Positions 56,324-64,000 of a stretch of 64,000 bases of DNA are shown here, piece after piece. The notes beneath the pieces were generated by a model. It had not been told where the DNA came from. It searched no databases and saw nothing but the letters and a program-made list of their open reading frames with translations. Numbering within the stretch: the first letter of the stretch is position 1; every line of letters starts with the position of its first letter. A program made the position numbers and the translations under genes. This DNA comes from Rhyzopertha dominica (lineage: Eukaryota; Arthropoda; Insecta; Coleoptera; Bostrichidae). The stretch covers positions 10,726,001 to 10,790,000 of the forward strand of contig QCXZ01000064.1 of the NCBI GenBank assembly GCA_025024175.1, read 5' to 3'.

Positions 56324-56713
56324 TTACAACGGGCGGTTATCTCTGTTTCCTTGAACATTATAAACGCTGGCAGAAACAACACAGTCAATACCAGCGAGGC
56401 GTAATTTTGCACACGCAAAGCAGTCATACAACGAAAAGGGTGTAAGACTTATCCGGCATCTACCCTTTTCGTCAGCGCTAGTTTGCGGATAGCCCTCCGA
56501 TACATCGATGACCAGTCTGCTTTTATGAGTTTTAGCGAGATATATTCGTAAAAAATTGATTTCAGTATTGGAAATCTTTAGGTCGGGGAGTACAGCAGTC
56601 CTGGGAGGATGGCCGGCGCTGATATTTACTAATGTGTAAAACATAGCGCCGTAGCGTAGCGCTTCGAAAACCAGGTTATTCAGTAAATGCGCGCTAAATG
56701 CGAAAGGTTTCAA
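56324..56713 (-). CDS. Unassigned 129-codon open reading frame
   Basis: One of the longer uninterrupted frames, in a GC-richer patch. It starts MKPFAFSAHLLNNLVFEAL; the middle reads ISNTEINFLRIYLAKTHK and LVIDVSEGYPQTSADEKG; the C-terminal half has Cys pairs (YDCFACAKLRLAGIDC). Residue usage is balanced and protein-like, but I recognise no domain. No TATA or splice evidence points clearly to a gene. It may be an exon, a transposon remnant or chance. Confidence 0.28.
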   Translation of the reverse strand: MKPFAFSAHLLNNLVFEALRYGAMFYTLVNISAGHPPRTAVLPDLKISNTEINFLRIYLAKTHKSRLVIDVSEGYPQTSADEKGRCRISLTPFSLYDCFACAKLRLAGIDCVVSASVYNVQGNRDNRPL

Positions 56714-58484
56714 AACTGTCTCTTTTACTTGCCAAAGAAGGGATTTAATTTGGTAGAACTAAGAAAAAACATCGGATAGCTCAGGAACTTTTGAAGTTTC
56801 ATATTATTGTTCAAAACGATTCGCACTTCGTAGCACACACGGTATGTCTTCAGTGTTGGTATTTGTATATAAGTCCATACCAGTTTATAAAATAAATTAC
56901 AATTTTTTTTATCGTAATAACAAAGTGAAATTGGAAATGTAGTGCCTAAATAGTTTAAGTACAGTAAAAAGAGTTCATCAAGTGTTTAGAATATTCATCT
57001 GTTCATCACAAGTGTTAAATCTATCTTGAAGGAATCCTGAACATTTTAATTTTTAAGGTTAAATAATAAACATCAATAAAAATATATGTTCAATGATAAA
57101 TGCAAATGTTGGCTAAATGGTTGTACGATATTAGAGGAAGTGAACCCATTTCATGTTAGAATGAATTAGTGTATCGGAGAAACAAATTTTTTGAGATACC
57201 TGTTATTACTTATGGCTATGACCACCAAGATAAAAAGTGTACCTAGTGCTTTCACGACAGCACTTAAATAGCAGCTTTGAAGATTTTGCCACTTCCGCAC
57301 ACATGAATATTTTATTTGCTCACACTAAACACCCCTCAGTAACTGTTCCCGCATACATATTTCATAAAGTCATAAGTATGCCGTGTTTACTGTTCTGTTA
57401 ATTGGAAGATCCTTCCGAAATCATATGTTACAGTATGTGAACTGGAAGCACAATACTCAAAAAGTATGTTAACAGTAGATCGATGACAGTTTTCCCCTTG
57501 TTTGTTGCGAGAAGCTTATTAATGTTTACGGTTGGATTAACGGCACTTGCCCTCGCGGAATAAGCCTTTTATGATTGTAAAGTAGAGTAGGAAAATGCGC
57601 TACCATAAATTGCTAATCCTGAGATTTTTATGCGCCGTCAGCATCAGGTGGCAAAGTAAATATGTAGAATTTATCGCTGTTCTACGGAAATTTGTCAGTG
57701 CTTAATACGTGCGAGCTAGCATCTGTTGAGTGTAGCAAGTACGTTGAACTGCATTGCTGTCTAATGGATGCTGCTTTGAGCGGAGAAGACAAGGCAATTT
57801 GATTACTGCACTTAGAACGTCGCAAGCAATATAGGTACGCCAAAGCGGACGTTGACATATTTTTTACAGGTGATAAAATATTCTTTATTAAATAAGTAGC
57901 TAGAGGATGAAGAAGGCGGAGTAATAGGAAATAATTATCCTATACTTTTCTTTGCACACGTGTTTGCACTTACAAATGATTCATTCTTTGAATAATCGTA
58001 ACACATACACCTTTGTTCACACTTCCTTGTGGAAATGGAAGTCTGTCTTATGATTATGATCTCCTTATATGCTCTTTAGGTGTCGTGTTCCTTAAACAAG
58101 TAAAAGCGCGCTCACGATCTGCTTGAGTACTAGAAGGTGGGTAACCTAATTAGTTCCACACTTTGAAGTTAGGTTTCCTAGAGCCTAAAGGATGTCAAAT
58201 AATATCAGCAATATGCATTATATATATTGTGCGTTTGTTGAGTATTGGAGGTAACACTGGTTTCACTAAACACGAATGCCATTATTAGCGTAGTATTTCT
58301 TTTTCTTCTGAATTAGACCTACACTTTTTCCACCGTCTTAAAGAATATGTCAAAATTCTGAACCTGTGGCGAACAGGATGGCTAAAAATTTCATAATTAA
58401 GAGGAAAAGCGTACGCCAAATAGTGAACAAGAAGCTTAATAAACGGAACGGCTCAAACGCCAAACGCTTTCCCTGGTCGCCTAA
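56714..58484. other. No recognisable gene
   Basis: AT-rich stretch without terminal repeats, tandem arrays or recognisable protein blocks. Confidence 0.45.
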
Positions 58485-58832
58485 AGAAAATGCTTTTCAC
58501 TGACAAACGAAATCTTTGCACTTTGCAGAGAACACGTCAGGTGTTCTGAACTCCCTTATGCATGTTATGACAACTTGGTTTGTCTTGATTCAGGATCTAA
58601 ACTAAATGTAGTTTCGGTTTGTAATACTTGTGAAGAAAAACTAAGGAATGTAAGCTACCCAAATAAGCACAGTAACACTTCTAAATATTCTTTTAAAGTC
58701 ACAAAATTGCACCTAACAATGAGGTCCGTTACGCACGTTATGACAACTCGGTTTGTCAGGATCCAGGACTTTGACGTACCGCAGAAAAATGGCCGTCATT
58801 ACGCCAGCACTAATATAGCGTATAGGCGGTGA
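58485..58832 (+). other. Unassigned open frame with cysteine pairs, running into a P-like TIR
   Basis: Open for about 113 codons from a stop near 58482: KCFSLTNEIFALCREH, YACYDNLVCLDSGSKL and VVSVCNTCEEKLRN give C..C-like spacing reminiscent of a small zinc-binding domain, but no family is certain. It contains an imperfect direct repeat (TATGACAACTYGGTTTGTC at 58567 and 58739). The last codons overlap the left TIR of the P-like element, so if it was a gene it was cut there. Confidence 0.25.
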
Positions 58833-59865
58833 GCGAATGCCGCTTTGCAGCGCCTCGCAGCGGGTAACTCAAACATTTTTGGTGGGTAATCCTAACCTAC
58901 AGCCTTCTGTCAAAAAGCGGTTTAATCACGGAAAATAGATACAGTGATATATTTTGGGTTACAAAGCATAAAATTTGATCATTGTACTGACGGGACGTAC
59001 AAAAATACCGGCAATATTGGTAAATATACAGAATACCGTACTTTCGCCAAATAAAGTGAAATCTTGCACACTCCTAGAATACAGTCTTTCGTAACATGAA
59101 TATCTTGGGATCATATCGTATTTTCGAAGTGTGTTTCTCCCTGTAGGTACTGTATAGTGTCACATGCTTCTTTAATGGTTCCTTTAGGTTCGGACGTGCC
59201 ACGCGAGTGTTTTCAAACTACTCAAAAAAACACTGCTTAAGCACCAAAATGAAACCACACTCTCGAGTCGCGAAACCACACCGCATAGGAACAACATGGT
59301 GCGTTGTAGCGCAGGTCCTCGATAAAAACTCATTTTTCAAAAACCAGACGCAACCGCAGGAAATTCATTTCAAATTCATCTTCAGAGGGCAATGTTTTAA
59401 TTGTGTGCAAAACTCGGCGATTGTCCGGTATTCTGCACAATTAGCGCAATATTAAGTAGAATGCCATACCTACCCTTTTTTTCGTGGATGCTACTAATCC
59501 ACAATTTGCGACGTTCTTCTTCATGAGATTTGGATGGAAAGCAGTAAAATTTAACCGATTTATCTGTGTTTGCATAACTGTTGCAGTCCACAACACGGCA
59601 ATTTTGTTTACTTGCACGCAAAGAGCATACATATTTTTCAGCACTCTTGTTGATTACTGTCAAAGAATATATCTACTCGTGTAATTCTTTGATCACTAGA
59701 CAGACATAAATAAGAGAATTAGTTAAGTTAGGCTACAGTAGTTGCAGCATACACCATACAGCTGACAGCAACTGACAGCAAATGTGTTTACCCTACAGTA
59801 AACTGTAGTTTACCCACCAAAAATGCCAAGTTTCACCGATGGTGGCGTCATTCGCTCATCGCCTA
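58824..59865 (-). mobile_element. P-like transposon remnant (about 1.04 kb)
   Basis: The left end AGGCGGTGAGCGAATGCCGC and the right end, inverted, AGGCGATGAGCGAATGACGC are TIRs. A sub-terminal TTTTTGGTGGGTAA block also recurs inverted. Flanks ATAGCGTA and ATAGCATA could be an 8-bp duplication with one mismatch, offset by a base. The minus strand encodes a THAP domain, the DNA-binding N-terminus of P-element transposases. The nuclease region is absent, so the element is internally deleted. Confidence 0.7.
59397..59663 (-). pseudogene. THAP-domain N-terminus of a P-element-like transposase
   Basis: CRVVDC (a C-x4-C pair), then VKFYCFPSKSHEEERRKLW and ISSI match the first part of a THAP zinc finger: Cys pair, aromatic-x-x-FP, RR..W. 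The frame then reaches a donor-like GGTAGGTATG. Beyond it, near 59250, a minus-strand stretch SRVWFHFGA recalls the closing 'RVCs.HF' block with Cys replaced. The final C..H pair is therefore not convincingly kept. The gene is inactive as it stands, as no catalytic domain follows before the TIR. Confidence 0.7.
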
Positions 59866-61101
59866 TAGCATACTGCCTGTAAAAAAGAAAACTAGAGCTA
59901 TGAGGAATGTTTAGAATAGCAGCAGCACCTGTGCATCCTTTGTTTACTTCAAATTGTTCCGTCAAAAAATGTCACATCAAAGGAATCAAAAACGACAACG
60001 CTGTATTTCACAAAAACAGCATTGCATCTCACTTGAAACGCTTAAACCTGTTGTCGCAATTTAAATCGCATTCGCTGAATTTTTACGGGAAAAAAACAAC
60101 TTTACTCAGCAGCGAATAGAAAGAAGTAGGTGGTGGTCCAGGAAACAAAGCACATTCCTGCAGTGGAAACCTACTCTAAAATGGAATTCTCGTTTTCTAA
60201 ACTGCTTCATTGCTCGATTCCGTGGGGTCCAGAGGTATTATTGCCTTAGCGGTTCAACGAAATAACTAAGTGATCGCGTTTCGCTGCGTATGTTGTTCTA
60301 ATGGAAAAGGTGCAGTCCTAACATATTGACACACGAAGGCTTCTTCTACTTCGAGAACTTTATCATTCCCAGATGCGTTAATTGATAAACAAGCTTTCAG
60401 TTTGTTATCGTGCTACTACAAATATGATAATTTCGTTATTGTAAGGGTATTCCTCCAATATACTTTTTTACAAACAAAATTCGAATGTTATTTTTTAAGT
60501 AACTTAGATGAAGGGTTTACAAATTTACGTTTATTCATTATGTAGTCCAATCGGTGCAAAAATTCAAATATGACGCTAGTGTCCGAACGTTTAAAAAAAT
60601 CTTTTATTATTCAATTATTTTATTTCAATGTTTCAAGGAAATTAATCGTTATGACAACGAAACCAAATGCTGTGCTTCTGAAGTGTTGTTATAAAGTAAA
60701 TCTAGATCTAAAATGGCAAATATATGAAAAGATTAAGTATATTGACGAAAACGTTTATATTGTTGGCATTATCTTCTTCCATTCTTTTACCCTATTTTTC
60801 TAGCTTAACACAAAAGCTTATTTTCTCCAAATACGTTACACTACATTTGATGAAAAAAGTTTAGAACGTAGCTTATATTGCTTATAAGTAGATGTAGAAT
60901 AACTTTCCTATTCAATTAATGGTTACTTATAATAAAACATTAAAAAATGAAAATAATAACTTAAACACACTTATTACAATACGAGTTACCCACTTTACAC
61001 GACATATGATATGATATGAGGTGCATTAGATGCAAACGAGCTTTACTCTACCGAGCGTTGGGAGAAACAACTACGTATGGTGGAGCGGTATAAATTGTTA
61101 G
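59866..61101. other. No firm gene; a weak THAP-like string
   Basis: The plus frame at 59907-60119 contains NCSVKKCHIKG and NAVFHKNS, which loosely recall another THAP start (C-x4-C, then FH), but the FP and W residues are missing. Otherwise AT-rich without repeats. Confidence 0.35.
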
Positions 61102-61605
61102 TTGGGGATGCCTAGAGTTGAAAAACGAGCACTTGCAGCATCTACCGCGTTTTGGAGGGTTAAAAGAAGATCGCGCATGTTGATTTTTTTACAGGAACGT
61201 CCAGTCATGAGCAACTTATTGTGTAACCTTTTAGACAAAGTTAGGTTTGAGCGAGGGCTTGAGTATCCTCGCAAAAGACGCAATTGCCCCATCTGGGAGG
61301 TACTGCTCCTCCACCATGAGAGCGTCAGGCTTCACACGCTACTTGCATCAACAAAATGCTGGTGGAAATGCACTGCGAAGCTCCTGGGCATCTTTTTTAT
61401 AACCCATACTTGGCACCATGTGTTTTCACATCTTTGGAAGAAGCATTAAGGGACCAGCGATTTGAGACTGATGTCCAGGTAGAAGCGTTTTTGCGCAACT
61501 GGTTGCAGACCCGCCCTGCTTCATTTTGCGATAACTAGATTAATAAATTACATAAGCATTGGGAAAAATACGTTTTTAAAGGAGGAGACCATATAGAAAA
61601 ATAAA
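61102..61605 (+). pseudogene. Mariner transposase, C-terminal half
   Basis: The frame from 61102 gives TAFWRVKRRSRMLIFLQERP (the TvFWD..GvllvdF block, Asp lost) and IWEVLLLHHESVRLHTLL (normally vlLlHDNArPHtA; the Asp is His here). After a frame change near 61385 it continues NPYLAPCVFTSLEEALRDQR, RFETDVQVEAFLRNWLQTRP and HWEKYVFKGGDHIEK, ending at a stop at 61602. SLkeaLrgqrFetdeeV...v..Wl is the standard mariner C-terminus. The YSPDLAPsDyH block is degraded and the first two catalytic residues are lost. About 165 of some 350 codons remain. Confidence 0.85.
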
Positions 61606-64000
61606 ATATATTAATATAGATGTTTTCTTTAACAAATTTGCTTCTTTATATAAAAGTTCGTTCATATTTGATTAACTCTTATGTAGCGCAAAGATACTTG
61701 TATATTCCTTAGACTAATAAAGCTAAAATAAGTTAAACTTATGTCACTTCAAAGGTTAATTCTAGCAGAGGCACAGGATTTAATGTTAAAATTTTGTTTG
61801 TAGTGGTAGAGCGATGTAGGTAACGGTATGTTACGTCACAATCAGTGACACGATAGACCTTTTTCAGATAATTGATTTTGTAAATATTTTAGTTATTTGT
61901 TATTTTCTTTGTATAATGTTATTTGATTTGTTTTTGAATACGTGCTGGACAGCACCTTAGTACGTTTTGAGACAAATTAGTTCATGTTTCTCATACTCCA
62001 TAATTTTTCTGTAGCCGTAAAGATACCATCAACAAAGTACTTCCTAGCCATGGAGGGAATACGCCCAACCTGATAACGTCGTTATCCACCTTAGTAGCTA
62101 GCCAAATTAATAAACGAAGTGTTGGCGTTGGAATGTTTGTTCCCATTCTAGATAGTATGTAATGCATATCAGCGAAAACCGAGGAGATGATCAGTCAGTT
62201 CCCTGTCATTAACTGTTAACCGATAACGAGAGCGTTAGTAGTAAATTACTAATACCTGCTAGTACCTTACCTATGCTTTTTAAACTGCACGTACCATTGG
62301 CAATTTAATTTTATTCCAATTTTTGAAACCGTATCAAAGGTTGCGTGACTTAATTGCCATTATTGTAATTTTTTCCTGTGGATGTGTCTTCTTTGAGTTA
62401 AGATACATTTTTGTATAAGTAGTGCGCAACAACATGCTAGAAAAATAATCACATAAGTTATTTAAGATTTAATTTTAGTAATGCCAGTTGCGTGGTATAT
62501 GCACATATTTGGTATAGCCAAGCATATTAAAACTGAAATCAAGTAAGTTTTCACAAAAAACTTGAGCATGCAAAGAAAGCAACAATTATTAATCGCTAAA
62601 GTGCTGTAAAATATTGATAGCTAATAAAATACTGTCGTCATCGTACCATAGTTCAGATTTATCCCCAAACTTCAGAGGGAATAAATAAGGTTCAAATAAA
62701 TTAGCAATACGCGAAGGCGTCGTGAACGTGTCGTTCCAGAGCCGACTTGACCTCGTCGACATTAAATACATTCATCACTGTTTCTTGTTCGCCAGGGCAT
62801 CACTGAAGTTCTCAAACTTTAATTACTTTTTCCTAAGTGCTTGTACAGTTCCTTTGGCCTGCTTAAAACAATGCTTTATACATAATTACAAATTAAATTT
62901 CCGATGGCTCGTCAATACCGGACGGCAAATTATGTTTTGCAATTTCAACGAGGTGCTAAATCCATTACCGGCTGTATGGAAACTTCGAGCTTAATTTGCA
63001 GTAATTATTGCTTTAATGCATGAACAAGCTGGATTATCGCAATCAATGATGTGCCGCGCGCACAGAAGCTGTTTGGAAGCTACCCTTATCGGTCCAGGAA
63101 CGCAAATTAAATCGGTTAAATAAAGGGTAAACAGATTGTCCTATACGCTAAACAAGGCGTGAAGTAAAGGGAGAAAACCGGAGAGCCACGCCTCACATAC
63201 CAAGCAAATTCGAGTTTTTATACTATACTTTCCGTAAAGAGCTAAATGCACACATATTGTAGCTACTACTACTATACTACTCTATAAATATCGATGAATG
63301 TAACTATTGTTGCTACCACTTAAGTATATGTATCACATCGTAACAATAAATATATAGACGCTTGGAATGATTAATAATTAACTACAAGGCAAAAACAAAA
63401 CAATGCAAGTAAGTGTCAAAGACACTCGCATTCTGCATTCTACCGATGCCCGACTCATTAGTGATAGTTATCAAATCTGCCGCATGATGGCGCATTTTCT
63501 ATTTCAGTTGCCAATAAATTAATTACAAGTAGCACTTGTTCTATATGTATTTTGGTCTGCACCATATACTCACAAATGCTTCCAAATGTAAATGAATGAT
63601 TTAGGTGCTATTTCAAGTTTCAAACAATATAACTTAGGGAGTCCAAACTATTTCACTTTTTTTGATAATAACTACATTAAAACTGGTACTATACTTGTTG
63701 AACACTTCTTGTATTTTGTTTGAATGTAGCAAACTTTATTCACAAGCAGCACTTAAAGAATATAACACATTAAATTAAAATGCATACTTACAAAATGGAT
63801 TATTGAGAAATATGTCCAAAGATCTTTCTCTTCTTCTAATGACATTTTATAGAATACGAATATGGCCACATTTTTCTTCGCATATTATGCACCTACTGCT
63901 GCGATAGCGATCTATCTCTCGGGAATGAAAATAAACAGCAACAATTATCGTGTCTAGTTACACAATTAATAGCTGAGCAGCCAGTAATTTTCTTGTCGTT
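61606..64000. other. No recognised gene
   Basis: AT-rich. A short minus-strand open stretch at 62771-62700 (NVFNVDEVKSALERHVHDAF) looks protein-like but stops after 24 codons. CTA-rich imperfect repeats occur near 63261-63285. Nothing else supportable. Confidence 0.4.

Noticed and set aside
59952..60010. Second THAP domain on the plus strand (NCSVKKC...FHKN)
   Set aside because: Has a C-x4-C pair but lacks the FP and Trp residues that define the domain.
1..64000. CRISPR arrays, operons, bacterial-type genes, rRNA or tRNA genes
   Set aside because: No spaced direct repeats of the right kind, no cloverleaf I could read, and sequence character is eukaryotic throughout.

Overview
This looks like a window of an insect (arthropod) nuclear genome. 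It is AT-rich and has long non-coding stretches, no operons and no recognisable intact host gene. Almost everything that can be named is transposon-derived, and most coding remnants carry frameshifts or stops. The mix (mariner/Tc1, pogo, hAT, PIF/Harbinger, a MULE-like element, a P-like element with a THAP domain, jockey- and RTE-type LINEs, a Penelope-like element, fold-back elements) fits a large, repeat-rich insect genome. I cannot name the species. Three ambiguous bases (34111, 34421, 34427) show this is assembled draft sequence.

0-10 kb: a decayed pogo-type transposon with an intron-bearing transposase (337-2576), featureless AT-rich sequence, then a minus-strand jockey-type LINE (about 6.35-9.47 kb) interrupted by a 1.3-kb GC-richer block. 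10-20 kb: a palindromic TA-flanked fold-back element (9907-11008), a GC-rich exon-like patch (15.7 kb), a Harbinger miniature element that still encodes the transposase N-terminus (17239-17935), and an internal piece of repeat family A. 19.5-27.6 kb is the best-preserved nest: a MULE-like element with an exact 9-bp target duplication, a hAT element with an 8-bp duplication holding a second hAT with its own, two facing heat-shock-type promoter cassettes, a small hAT MITE with an exact duplication, and another MITE.

28-45 kb: an RTE-type LINE tail, repeat family B, a near-complete family A element (31112-33044), a small MITE, a Tc1 transposase split by a family B copy, a TATA/donor promoter-like segment, a LINE C-terminus and a mariner-related transposase remnant. 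45-56 kb: a 1.9-kb fold-back element whose unique centre encodes a Cys/His motif, a 5'-truncated LINE with an open 304-codon reverse transcriptase inserted into a second copy of the 9.9-kb fold-back family, a Penelope-like remnant with inverted ends, a short hAT copy and another family A element. 56-64 kb: small mariner fragments, unassigned open frames, a P-like element with a THAP domain, and a mariner transposase C-terminus.

The features do not form a pathway. They record successive insertions, and several have a clear order: family B into Tc1, LINE into fold-back, hAT into hAT. The points most worth checking are the facing heat-shock-like promoters at 24.6-26.2 kb and the fold-back element at 45.2-47.1 kb. 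Assignments rest on reading translations and repeats by eye. Clade names are provisional.
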